Below are positions 28,263 to 40,500 of a stretch of DNA of 64,000 nt, piece by piece (the stretch's first letter is position 1; each line of letters starts with the position of its first letter). The DNA is from Salvelinus alpinus. Taxonomy: Eukaryota > Chordata > Actinopteri > Salmoniformes > Salmonidae. The notes below the pieces were generated by a model that was not told where the DNA came from, made no database searches, and saw nothing but the letters and a program-made list of their open reading frames with translations. Made by a program: the position numbers and the translations under genes. The DNA lies in NCBI RefSeq assembly GCF_045679555.1, contig NC_092087.1:20947925-21011924 (forward strand), read 5' to 3'.

Positions 28263-31200
28263 ATGGAACTTGCGCGAGGGATTGCAGGAGTGCATGATGT
28301 GTGTATGATGATCCCGGAGAATTCGGTCCACAAGGAGCCTGACCATCCGCTGACAGTTTCCACAGGTACAGTACGCTGCATTTCTTTTCATTCACACAAC
28401 GAATTGGTTTGATGCAGAAAACTATTGATTGACATTTGATGCTTGCTTGCCTTCATATTCTACCTGTTATCTCGAGGATGAGCAGATGGTTTGTGATCCT
28501 AGAGACAGACAGTGCATTAACAGTTTCATTAACTAGTAGATATGTTTGCAATATGCCTTTGAACTCTTGACTGTTTCAATGCATGAATGTTTATCCAAAA
28601 CTGTAAATTGAAGTTTTTGACCGATGATCAATCAATTCTGTGTTATTAATACAGCCTATATTTGATTTATGCAGCAATGGATCTGATGGCAGACCAGAAA
28701 ACCAGAACAGAGGAAGAACGTGGAAAAGAAATGGAAAGGAAAGGTGGAAATAAATGCTCTTTGGTAAGAGATGGTAAGTTTTCTAAAAGGAATTAACTTT
28801 ACCTTACTGAAACAAATATCTAAAAGCAATGTTCTCAATGTCAAATATCTGACATTGTTTATTATTTACATATATAACTATTATGGTAGGCTTGATACAA
28901 TACAGCCAAGTGAACACACGACTCAACCTAGTCTCAGAGCATTTTGTATGATTCTGTATGTAAATCTGAAACACTCATTTAGCATGATATGTTACGTTTC
29001 ATATGGTATGTTTGAATTTGTGGATATCCATCACCCATTTCATACTATATGTTACAAATTTGCAAAACGTTCAATATGTTATGAATTTGTTAAACATACT
29101 ACAGTAAATGTTACGAATTTGCAAAATGTGTGATATGTTATGAATTCTAGCTAGGTGGCTAACATTAGCTAAGCTAGGGGTTAAGGTTAGCGTTAAGTTT
29201 AGGAGTTAGGTTAAAGGGTTAAGGTTAGGTTTAGTTGAAGGGTTAGCTAAAAGGGTTAAAGCTAGCTAACATGCTAAGTAAACTCAGCAAAAAAAGAAAC
29301 GTCCTCTCACTGTCACCTGTGTTATTTTCAGCAAACTTAACATGCGTGAATATTTGTATGAACATAACAAGATTCAACAACTGAGACATAAACTGAACAA
29401 GTTCCACAGACATGTGATTAACAGAAATGGAATAATGTGTCCCTGAACAAAGGGGGGGTCAAAATCAAAAGTAACAGTCAGTATCTGGTGTGGCCACCAG
29501 CTGCATTAAGTACTGCAGTGCATCTCCTCCTCGTGGACTGCACCAGATTTGCCAGTTCTTGCTGTGAGATATTCCCCCACTCTTCCACCAAGGCACCTGC
29601 AAGTTCCCGGACATTTCTGGGGGGAATGGCCCTAGCCCTCACCCTTCGATCCAACATGTCCCAGACGTGCTCAATGGGATTGAGATCTGGGCTCATTTCT
29701 CTGTCATTGCACTATGTTCAGCTGTGCGCCTGGTGATTGAACGGGCTACCAGGTGCAGATTTTTAAAATGTTTTTTAATGCCTTCAGGGGGATGCAATGA
29801 GTCCATTACCGGGTAGGGAGCACCCCCCCCCCCACCACCCAGGCCAAGTCAATAGGGGGCACCCCTGATCATTTTGGAAGGTTTTTAGAAAATGTCTTCC
29901 CTGTAATGCACAGTGTTGAGATTGCCTGCAATGAAAACAAGCTCAGTCCGATGATGCTGTGACACACCGCCCCAGACCATGACGGATCCTCCACCTCCAA
30001 ATCAATCCAGAGTACAGGCCTCGGTGTAACGCTCATTCCTTCGACAATAAACGTGAATCCGACCATCATCCCTGATGAGACAAAACCGTGACTCATCAGT
30101 GAAGAGCACTTTTTGCCAGTCCTGTCTGGTCCAGCGACGGTGGGTTTGTGCCCATGTTGCCGGTGATGTCTGGTGAGGACCTGCCTTACAACAGGTCTAC
30201 AAGCCCTTAGTCCAGCCTCTCTCAGCCTATTGCAGACAGTCTGAGCACTGATGGAAGGATTGTGCATTCCTGGTGTAACTCGGGCAGTTGTTGTTGCCAT
30301 CCTGTACCTGTCCCGCAGGTGTGATGTTTCGATGTACCAATCCTGTGCAGGTGTTGTTACACGTGGTCTGCCACTGCGAGGACGATCAGCTGTCTGTCCT
30401 GTCTCCCTTTAGCTCTGTCTTAGGCGTCTCACAGTATGGACATTGCAATTTATTGCCCTGGCCACATCTGCAGTCCTCATGCCTCCTTGCAGCATGCCCA
30501 AGGCACGTTCACACAGATGAGCAGGGACACTGGACATCTTTCTTTTGGTGTTTTCAGAGTCAGTAGAAAGGCCTCTTTAGTGTCCTAAGTTTTCATAACT
30601 GTGACCTTAATTGCCTACCGTCTGTAAGATGTTAGTGTCTTAACGACCATTCCACAGGTGCATGTTCATTAATTGTTTATGGTTCATTGAACAAGCATGG
30701 GAAACAGTGTTAAACCCTTTACAATGAAGATCTGTGACGTTATTTGGAATTTTACGAATTATCTTTGAAAGACAGGGTCCTGAAATAGTGACGTTTCTTT
30801 TTTTGCTGAGTTTAGTTGGAAAGTAGCTAAAAAGCAGTAAGTAGTTGAAGTTGCTAAAATGCTAAAGTTGTCCATGATGAGACTCAAACTCGCAACTTTG
30901 ATGAGACTCGAACAACCCACCCACCTCGACCCCCAAAAAATATAATAATTTAATGTTTGTCTTATGTAATCATCTGTCTTATCTAACCGAACCAAATGTA
31001 AGATATCATACTCATTAGAAATTCCCGGATTTACCTTTTTTATGTTCCGTCTAGTCTACGAGACCAGGCTGCACTACTACATACACTATATACACAAATT
31101 TATATGGACACCCCTTCAAATTAGTGGATTTGGCTATTTTAGCCAAACCTGTTGCTGACAGGTGTATACAATCGAGCACACAGTCATGCATCTCCATAGA

Positions 31201-34200
31201 CAAACATTGGCAGTTGAATGGCCTTACTGAAGAGCTCAGTGACTTTGAACGTGGCACCATCATAGGATGCCACCTTTCTAACAAGTCCGTTTGTAAAATT
31301 TCTGCCCTGCTAGAGCCGCGAAGTGGTAGGCCACACAAGTTCACAGAATGGGACCGCAGCATGTTGAAGCGCGTAGTGCGTGAAAATCATTTGTCCTCGG
31401 TTGCAACACTCACTACCGAGTTCCAAACTGCCTCTGGAAGCAGCGTCAATACAATATATGTTTGTCGGGAGCTTAATGAAATGGGTTTCCATGGCCGAGC
31501 AGTCTCAAACAAGCCTAAGATCACCATACGCAATGCCAAGCATCGGCTGGAGTGGTGTAAAGCTCGACGCCATTGGACTATGGAGCATGGAAATGAGTTC
31601 TCTGGAGTGATGAATCACACTTCACTATCTGGCAGTCCAAAGGACTAATCTGGGTTTGGCGGATGCCAGGAAAATGCTACCTGCCCCAATGCATAGTGCC
31701 AACTGTAAAGTTTGTTGGAGGAGGAACAATGGTCTGGGGCTGTTTTTCATGGTTCGGGCTAGGCCCCTTAGTTCCAGTGAAGGGAAATCTTAACACTCCA
31801 GCATACAATAACATTGTATATGGTTCTGTGCTTCCAACTTTGTGGCAACAGTTTGGGGAAGGCAGTGTCCTGTTTCAGCATGACAATGCCTACGAGCATA
31901 AAATGAGGTCCATAAAGAAATGGTTTGTCGAGATCGGTGTGGAAGAACTTGACTGACCTGCAAAGAGCCCTGACCTCAAACCTATCGAACATCTTTGGGA
32001 TGAATTGGAATGCTGACTGCGAGCCTAATAGCCCAACATCAGCAGCCGACCTCACTAATGCTCTTGTGGCTGAATGGAAGCAAATCTCCGCAGCAATGTT
32101 CCAACATCTAGTGGAAAGCCTTCCCAGAAGAGTGGAGGCTGTTAAGAGGTGTCCACATACTTTGGTCCTGTAGTGCAGCTAGTTACATCCCAACTTTTCA
32201 TGAAAAAAGCTTTGTGATTCTGAAAGAGGCATTGTAGAAAGTGTAGCATGGAGGCAACAGTTAAAAAATGTATCTCATGCCTGCAGGCCTTATTTCTCTA
32301 TTAGCTAATGGGCACAGACCAGCTGCAGTAGTTACCTCATTTATTAGCTTACCCAGGGGCATCTCAATGATTTTCAGCTCTGGTACGCGGCAGACTTCAT
32401 TGATTCTGTAACTCCATGCATATTTCTACTATATCTCCTTTTGACTATTTAGTATAGAAAAAATTATGTGTATTCCTGTTTGGAAAATGTGTCAAACATG
32501 TTAATAAATCATAGGACATTAAATGTTAAATAAAAGGGAGACAAAAGTTATGGTAAATAAGTAATTTAGAATAGGTGGTAGAAAAATAAACAGGGTAGAG
32601 CAGCCAAAGCAATAATTCATTAATAAGCATTGAAATCGGTCTGTGAAAAGCAGATTGATCAACTATTCTGTTCCCTGTAAAACTGGAGATACAACTGATG
32701 AGATCATCAGAATCAAAGTGAAATATACCAAAACTGGGATATACAGTACATCACTGCGGCTTAGCTTTCAGAATAAATAAGTTGTGCACATTGAACAAGT
32801 TACAAATACACACTTCCTACCACTTCTCAGTGATTAGCATTGCTGGAAAATATAGACATACAGCAACGTTCTAAGTAATGTTAGCACTAATAGTGTTCAA
32901 GGAGGTCATAGTTTGCACACTACAAGGTACAGAAATTATACTGAATTACCTAGACCACCACACATCTCTATCACAAGATAGAGTGGAACCAAACTGTAGA
33001 GTGGTACCTGCTAAAGCCCCTAACAGCTGGACGTGCATGTCTGGTTTCATCACTGTGTAGATTTATGCTGTGGAAACTATGCTGCAATAGAGGATAGTTT
33101 AAAACCAAGCCTAGATGTTATTCTGTGCTGGGGAATGGACAGTTGTCAAGTTCAAGGGAGGTTATTCAATCTAAACTCTTTATAAGAGTTTTCAATCAAT
33201 AATTTCCCCCACTGGATAGCTACATTGTTTTTCAGTGTATCCTGCTTCCCTGTTAAGTATTTTGTGAATGACAGTTTATTTTTATGGAAACGGACAGGGG
33301 CGCAACTTTCACTGGGGACGGGAGGGACATGTCCCCCCCACATTCTGAAATTGAAAAATAACAAATTATGTCCCCCCCACAGAGTTGTGTGTGTGCGTGC
33401 GTGTTGGTGGAATTAATACTCATTTGTGTGGATACCCAGAATATATTATTTCCTGTTTGATAGGGGAGGTTCTTAGCGAGGCCCCAGTCAGTGTCCGGAA
33501 GCTGAGCGTCATTCCAGAAAACGAGACAGATCCAGGGAAGTCTGACCCAGACCAGGCCTCCCATGATCCTCAGCGGCCCAGGGAAAAGGACAGCTCCACT
33601 TCTCTTTTCACTGTGAACAAGTACAGCAGGAAGTCCTCCTCATCAGACTCTCTCTCCACCTCCTCTCATCAGACTGACACAGGAGGTAAGTCACACAAGT
33701 TGCATTCACACCAGCCTCATGATTGAACAATTAAAATGTTATAATACACTCCACAGTCCAAGTGACAAAGACAAAGTTCCCCTAACACTGGTCTCTGTTT
33801 CATGGCAATTGTCTTCTAGAAACAGGTAGTCAGGACATTAGCAATAGGATATGCAGCAGCTCAAGACAAAGCTGTATACTCAATTCACATCCTGTATGGT
33901 CAAGCCACAGACTACTGGTTGATGTTTGTAACCCACTACTTAGTAAGAATTTAAAATGCGACCTATTACTAGCTTCATATTTTACTCTGCTGTAAGCATG
34001 TTTAAATGCATTTTTATTATACATTATTAAAATGTGTGAATAATTCAGATACAGAAACGACAGTAGAAGAAAATCCTATAATGTAAAAACTTGTCACTTA
34101 ATGAAGCAACACAATTGATTGCATATGTACTTGAATTATTTAAAACATAGATCAGGAAAATTGCGATGCACTGATTAGATACATATTTATTAAGCAATTG

Positions 34201-35370
34201 ATTCAAAATGATGTTTCAGTACATAGTTGTAGAGATGTTGGTGTATGGAATAGATTATGAAAGTTAGACTTTTTTTTAAATGTATTTGGACACTTATCCA
34301 AATAGCCTGGCATATGTTGCATATCTAGTTATACTGCACTTGTGTGTTGCAAAGCTGTTTATATTATAGCATTATCCCCTAATTCTAACTGATTAACAGT
34401 TATAAAGACCAACTCCCAATGCATTTCTCAGCAACAACCCACATTATTGCTGTCTCTTCATGGTCATCATTTTAGCCCAGTGACCTCATGTTAAATGGCA
34501 CCCAGGGGGTAGCAAGGGTGCTGGGAAGACCCACAGCACGTTGTTTCAGAGCAGCCACGGTGCAACTTTAGAATGTTCCTAGTGAAAGACCCATAGAGGC
34601 TGATGGTAATTGATTACGTCTCCAAACAGCTTCCTCAGTTGTCTCCCTGTAAGGGAGTGAGAGGTGATTTGCTAAATTATGCATGTGTAAAGGAAAGCCC
34701 AGGGAGAGCGTGGAAGCTTTTAAAATGTTCAAAACAATAAGTGAGGACTGACAGCATGCAGGTCTTTTAGGAGCACAGTCGATCTATGTCCTGAAGACAA
34801 ATCCCAAGGTATAGGGGCTGGCTGTTGGAAGCATTTATTACAGCACAGACTTTTAAATGGGTCACAGTTATGGATTGTCTAGGCTGCACATTTTTTTAGG
34901 AGATAGCATTTTCCTGTCACATTTTTGGGAATATAATGTCCTTAAATAGACATCTTAATACATTCATAGTATGTCCTAATTTCAGTTATTAATTCAATAA
35001 AAATGAACAACTTATAAAGTTAAAGGGTTCAGCATTATCTATGTATAGTTTAATGTTGTACTAGAATCTGATCGCTCTTAATGTTCTCCCATGTTTTCCC
35101 CTCTTCCTCTCAGCTGACTGTGCAGGGATTGTCCTGAGCTGCCTCTTCTGTAGGTTCTACGATCTGTTCCTCATGTTGCCAAACTCCTGTGAGGAAGCCA
35201 CCTATTGCTGCTGCCCTTCCTACAGACAGTACTCCTCCTCAGTGGAGGCCATACCTAGCAATGACTGCAACTGTAACTTTGACTTTGACTGTGGCCTGTT
35301 TGACACCTGTCAAGAGACAGGTGAGTTTCTGGAGCTGGCTATGGAGCTTTCTGAGATATGTTATCGCTAG
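28263..35370 (+). CDS. mdfic2: MyoD family inhibitor domain-containing protein 2 (mdfic2)
   Basis: Exons are 28263-28365 (candidate first coding exon), 28675-28773, 33464-33685 and 35114-35370. All junctions are GT-AG, all in phase 1. The model gives 226 residues from ATG 28263, 212 from ATG 28305, or 191 if translation starts at ATG 28677, so the start is unsettled. The last exon encodes the I-mfa domain: 12 cysteines in about 85 residues, with [13 protein letters not shown] and DCGLFDTC matching the MDFI/MDFIC pattern. It reads through a GTGAGT sequence at 35321 to a TAG, which the family alignment favours. The preceding exon ends in a Ser/Thr-rich stretch ([14 protein letters not shown]), as in relatives. 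Family members bind transcription factors and retain them in the cytoplasm, and MDFI/MDFIC also bind PIEZO channels; this paralogue's role is not established here. Two Tc1 copies lie in intron 2. Confidence 0.88.
29281..30812 (-). mobile_element. Tc1/mariner element in mdfic2 intron
   Basis: Ends AACTCAGCAAAAAAAGAAAC and GTTTCTTTTTTTGCTGAGTT are inverted repeats, with TA at 29279-29280 and 30813-30814. Length is 1532 bp. The stretch at 29720-29870, including a run of C, does not fit the transposase frame and looks like local replacement or insertion. Confidence 0.93.
29478..30570 (-). pseudogene. Tc1 transposase remnant
   Basis: Minus-strand pieces include the second DNA-binding block (29869-30300: [19 protein letters not shown], then [10 protein letters not shown]) and, separately, the C-terminal block [20 protein letters not shown] with [15 protein letters not shown] (29478-29696). 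Stops and frameshifts separate them, and the central catalytic segment is degraded. Confidence 0.88.
31084..32175 (+). mobile_element. Tc1/mariner element in mdfic2 intron
   Basis: Left end CACTATATACACAAATTTAT after TA (31082-31083). The right end TACTTTGGTCCTGTAGTG is followed by CA, a mutated TA. It belongs to the same family as the elements at 13580-16097 and 54505-55128. Confidence 0.9.
31124..31956 (+). pseudogene. Tc1 transposase remnant with internal deletion
   Basis: Frame 31124-31648 carries the N-terminal DNA-binding domain ([19 protein letters not shown]) and [12 protein letters not shown]. Frame 31663-31956 carries [17 protein letters not shown] and QHDNAYEHK. About 20 codons between the first and second helix-turn-helix are missing (SALLEP joins directly to RSGRPHK) compared with the copy at 14150-14533. 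Stops at about 31648 and 31956 end the frames; the C-terminal DE region follows out of frame. Confidence 0.9.
33292..33395. repeat. Short dispersed repeat beside an mdfic2 exon
   Basis: Contains ACTGGGGACGGGAGGGACAT and two TGTCCCCCCCA blocks, a pattern I recall as a common salmonid dispersed repeat. It ends about 70 bp before the 33464 acceptor. Confidence 0.5.
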
Positions 35371-35581
35371 CTATCCTTAACGTTATGGGCTGAAGAACAA
35401 GGAGGCTAAGCTAGGGCGAACCTGCAGTCATGGCACAGCATATGTTCAACAAATAGGCCTAAGAATATGTTGCTAACATGGGGACCTGGACTGATGTTAA
35501 ACTGGGAATTTACAAGGCTTTAACAGTCAGCCACACCTTGCAGTTAAGAGAGAATGGCTGCTCTTCATCATCTATGAACAA

Positions 35582-35587
35582 AATAAA
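35582..35587 (+). promoter_or_regulatory. Candidate poly(A) signal of mdfic2
   Basis: First AATAAA after the mdfic2 stop, 212 bp downstream. A second AATAAA at 37445-37450, followed by GT-rich sequence, is an alternative that would place the 69-bp minisatellite in the 3' UTR. Confidence 0.4.
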
Positions 35588-36201
35588 TAATCCTTTTCAT
35601 TATGGACTTGCAATCACTGAAGGATGGTAGAGGGGTCAAACCATGACTTTTAGATGGGTCAAACCATGACCTTAACTAGTTACCTTGTATCAGCACGACA
35701 TTGACCTAGCTTGCTGCATGTGTAGTATTGTATGTGTTAGCAAATCTAAGCCTATGTGCTGAGGTCCTAACTGCAGAGAACAGTGATGTACACAGTGGAC
35801 AATGCCTGCTCAGAGGGTTGTGGATTCCACCCCTGAAGTGTTGTATACCAACAGACACCTCAGCTTCTGCATGTCAGTTCCTTTTTCTTTTTTTCTGAAA
35901 TACCCAAAAATCTTAAAGCCTTTCTTGTTCACAGGTCTATTTCAATGTAGTGTCATTGTTACCACAGAAACAGTTAGAGATGGCATGTCTAGGACATGTC
36001 TAGGACACTCGTCCGTGTAGTTCCCATCGAACTCTGTTCGTGAAGATGGTCCTCTCAAGTGGCGGCTGACTGTTTGGATCACTTCAATCTGAAATGGGTC
36101 CTTGTCATATAATAGTACATGAACACTGGAGTATTGGTGGGTATGTCACTCTCTCTAGGTAAAGTACACAGCAAGAGCAGCATGAAGTAATGCATCATCT
36201 G

Positions 36202-36477
36202 TTTCTCTGGGAGGTCAAGCAGACAGGGCCCGTCTACTCTTCATCACCATGGACACCGAGGGTTATTATGTTTCTCTGGGAGGTCAGGCAGACAGGGCCC
36301 GTCTACTCTTCATCACCATGGACACCGAGGGTTATTATGTTTCTCTGGGAGGTCAGGCAGACAGGGCCCGTCTACTCTTCATCACCATGGACACCGAGGG
36401 TTATTATGTTTCTCTGGGAGGTCAGGCAGACAGGGCCCGTCTACTCTTCACCACCATGCACACCGAGGGTTATTATG
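36202..36477 (+). repeat. 69-bp minisatellite, 4 copies
   Basis: The unit begins TTTCTCTGGGAGGTCAGGCA and recurs exactly every 69 bp (36202, 36271, 36340, 36409), nearly identical each time. Because 69 is a multiple of three, two forward frames stay open (36190-36579 and 36249-36587). I do not take these as genes. Confidence 0.97.
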
Positions 36478-37582
36478 TTTCTCTACTCGCTAAACATTTA
36501 TTTTCTGTTATCAGATGTGAGGACCAACAGTGTAATCCTGCTGTACAAACAAGAAGAAAGTCACAGCCCAGTTGTCTGAGACACTGAGCTCATGTAATGC
36601 TGTTGTATTGTTTGCTGAGAGTTACAAAGTTATACTGGTTTATATGAAAATGCATATGGAGAGTATTTGTGAAAAAACACGAAAGCTTTTGATTGTGAAC
36701 GTTAGGCTAAACTATTGTATGAAAACTGGATCTTGACGTTTTAAGAGGACTTAACCACAGTATGCTAAAATTAAATTGGTGACACTCCTGCCTAGACCGC
36801 AGTAGAGTAGAACAAATAGTAACACTGTATGCAGACACCTAATGACCATGTTTAGTAAGCATTTTGTGCAGAATGAGAACGCTGCTTGTGACCAATTTGC
36901 TTATTAACTGCAGCGGCACAATTACAAAGCTGACTACTCCAGCTAATACTGCACCATAAAATCTATTGAAGGTCCTTTGTGGGTTTTTAAAACATAAAGT
37001 GTGTCTGCATAAACAGATGCTTGGCTTAAACTGAAAACATCTGCCCGTCTTAAACTCGCTGGAACTCTTTCAAATTACCTGATAGCTTGGGGAGCAGCAT
37101 GGGTTTTAGGATCTCTAATGCATTTTAATCACATCCAAATGGCCTGTCCTTTAGAGCCCCGGTTCACAGGATGTCCCAGCTAGATGTCCCAGCTCAGTCC
37201 AGGAGGAGAGGAGGAGGTCAAGTGGCTGTCATTGCTTTGTACTGTACCACATGCATGCGGTTAAATGGCTGCTCACAGAATAGTGTTGACCTTATCTTGC
37301 ACGTCTCACCACTGTTCACAGCTGAACTCAAAACACGTGTGCAAAGAGTCTAATCTTTTAACATCGGCTTTGTTCTTGTGGTTGTATAATGATGTGCTGG
37401 GATAATTCTCCATTATTGTGTTTAGTGATGCTAGACTTGCATTAAATAAAGTTTATCTTATTATCTGCTGTGTTAGCTGGCATGTTGACATGCATCTCTG
37501 CTCTCTAATCGGATGTGAGTTTTTCTTTGGAGTTTGAGGCCCCAATCGCTTTATTATTGTGATGCAGGCTCTTCCTCCACAG

Positions 37583-40500
37583 CCCTAATACAACCTCCCC
37601 TCAGACCCTCTCACACAGGCCTAATACAACCTCCCCTCAGACCATCTCACACAGCCCTAATACAACCTCCCCTCAGACACTCTGACACAGCCCTAATACA
37701 ACCTACTCTGAGACCCTCTCACACAGCCCTAATACAACCTCCCCTCAGACACTCTGACACAGCCCTAATACAACCTACTCTGAGACCCTCTGACACAGCC
37801 CTAATAAACCTACACTTAGACCCTCTCACACAGCTCTAATACAACCTACTCTGAGACCCTCTCACACAGCCCTAATACAACCTCCCCTCAGACCCTCTCA
37901 CACAGCCCTAATACAACCTCCCCTCAGACACTCTGACACAGCCCTAATACAACCTACTCTGAGACCCTCTCACACAGCCCTAATACAACCTCCCCTCAGA
38001 CCATCTCACACAGCCCTAATACAACCTACTCTTAGACCCTCTCACACAGCCCTAATACAACCTACTCTTAGACCCTCTCACATAGCCATAATACAACCTC
38101 CCCTCAGACCCTCTCACACAGCCCTAATACAACCTCCCCTCAGACACTCTCACACAGCCCTAATACATCCTCCCCTCAGACCCTCTCACACAGCCCTAAT
38201 ACAACCTATTCTGAGACCCTCTCACACAACCCTAATACAACCTCCCCTCAGACCCTCTCACACATCCCTAATACAACCTCCCCTCAGACACTCTCACACA
38301 GCCCTAATACAACCTCCACTCAGACCCTCTCACACAGCACTAATACAACCTCCCCTCAGACCCTCTCACACAGCCCTAATACAACCTCCCCTCAGACACT
38401 CTCACACAGCCCTAATACAATCTCCCCACAAACCCTCTCACACAGCCCTAATACAACCTCCCCTCAGACACTCTCACACAGCCCTAATACAACCTCCCCT
38501 CAGACCCTCTCACACAGCCCTAATACAACCTCCCCTCAGACCCTCTCACACAGCCCTAATACAACCTTCCATCAGACCCTCTCACACAGCCCTAATACAA
38601 CCTCCCCTCAGACCCTCTCACACAGCCCTACTACAATCTCCCCTCAGACACTCTCACACAGCCCTAATACAACCTCCCCTCAGACACTCTCACACAGCCC
38701 TAATACAACCTCCCCTCAGACCCTCTCACACAGCCCTAATACAACCTCCCATCGGACCCTCTCACACAGCCCTAATACAACCTCCCCTCAGACCCTCTCA
38801 CACAGCCCTAATACAACCTCCCCTCAGACCCTCTCACACAGCCCTAATACAACCTCCCCTCAGACACTCTCACACAGCCCTAATACAATCTCCCCTCAGA
38901 CCCTCTCACACAGCCCTAATACAACCTCCCCTCAGACACTCTCACACAGCCCTAATACATCCTCCCCTCAGACCCTCTCACACAGCCCTAATACAACCTC
39001 CCCTCAGACACTCTCACACAGCCCTAATACAACCTCCCCTCAGACCCTCTCACACAGCCCTAATACAACCTCCCCTCAGACCCTCTCACACAGCCCTAAT
39101 ACAACCTCCCCTCAGACCCTCTCACACAGCCCTAATACAACCTCCCATCGGACCCTCTCACACAGCCCTAATACAACCTCCCCTCAGACCCTCTCACACA
39201 GCCCTAATACAACCTCCCCTCAGACCCTCTCACACAGCCCTAATACAACCTCCCCTCAGACACTCTCACACAGCCCTAATACAATCTCCCCTCAGACCCT
39301 CTCACACAGCCCTAATACAACCTCCCCTCAGACACTCTCACACAGCCCTAATACATCCTCCCCTCAGACCCTCTCACACAGCCCTAATACAACCTCCCCT
39401 CAGACACTCTCACACAGCCCTAATACAACCTCCCCTCAGACCCTCTCACACAGACCTAATACAACCTCCCCTCAGACCCTCTCACACAGCCCTAATACAA
39501 CCTCCCCTCAGACACTCTCACACAGCCCTAATACAATCTCCCCTCAGACCCTCTCACACAGCCCTAATACAACCTCCCCTCAGACACTCTCACACAGCCC
39601 TAATACATCCTCCCCTCAGACCCTCTCACACAGCCCTAATACAACCTCCCCTCAGACACTCTCACACAGCCCTAATACAACCTCCCCTCAGACCCTCTCA
39701 CACAGCCCTAATACAACCTCCCCTCAGACCCTCTCACACAGCCCTAATACAACCTCCCCTCAGACCCTCTCACACAGCCCTAATACAACCTCTCCTCAGA
39801 CCCTCTCACACAGCCCTAATACAACCTATTCTGAGACCCACTCACACAGCCCTAATACAACCTCCCCTCAGACACTCTCACACAGCCCTAATACAACCTC
39901 CCCTCAGACACTCTGACACAGCCCTAATACAACCTCCCCTCAGACACTCTGACACAGCCCTAATACAACCTCCCCTCAGACACTCTGACACAGCCCTAAT
40001 ACAACCTCCCCTCAGACACTCTCACACAGCCCTAATACATCCTCCCCTCAGACCCTCTCACACAGCCCTAATACAACCTCCCCTCAGACCATCTCACACA
40101 GCCCTAATAAACCTACACTTAGACCCTCTCACACAGCTCTAATACAACCTACTCTGAGACCCTCTCACACAGCCCTAATACAACCTCCCCTCAGACCCTC
40201 TCACACAGCCCTAATACAACCTCCCCTCAGACACTCTGACACAGCCCTAATACAACCTACTCTGAGACCCTCTCACACAGCCCTAATACAACCTCCCCTC
40301 AGACCATCTCACACAGCCCTAATACAACCTACTCTTAGACCCTCTCACACAGCCCTAATACAACCTACTCTTAGACCCTCTCACATAGCCATAATACAAC
40401 CTCCCCTCAGACCCTCTCACACAGCCCTAATACAACCTCCCCTCAGACACTCTCACACAGCCCTAATACATCCTCCCCTCAGACCCTCTCACACAGCCCT

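Larger units (their letters stand above)
28927..31075. mobile_element. Repeat with CTAGTCTC/GAGACCAGGCT ends, split by a Tc1
   Basis: The left edge (CCTAGTCTCAGAGCATTTTG) and the right edge (GTCTACGAGACCAGGCTG) look like an imperfect inverted pair. The interior holds irregular GGTTAG/GGTTAAG-rich sequence at 29180-29265, then the Tc1 at 29281-30812. No coding capacity. The superfamily is unknown. Confidence 0.5.

Noticed and set aside
28763-28769. Alternative donor TTG|GTAAGA in the mdfic2 exon
   Set aside because: It would leave phase 0, incompatible with the phase-1 acceptor at 33464; the donor after 28773 fits.
35321-35326. 5' splice site GTGAGT inside the last mdfic2 exon
   Set aside because: Reading through gives a C-terminus that aligns with the family end ([17 protein letters not shown]), and no suitable downstream exon was found.
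37534-37839. 101-codon frame with LIQPPLRPSHTA repeats
   Set aside because: It is the translated minisatellite; the frame breaks at a 1-bp deletion and there is no splice or start context.
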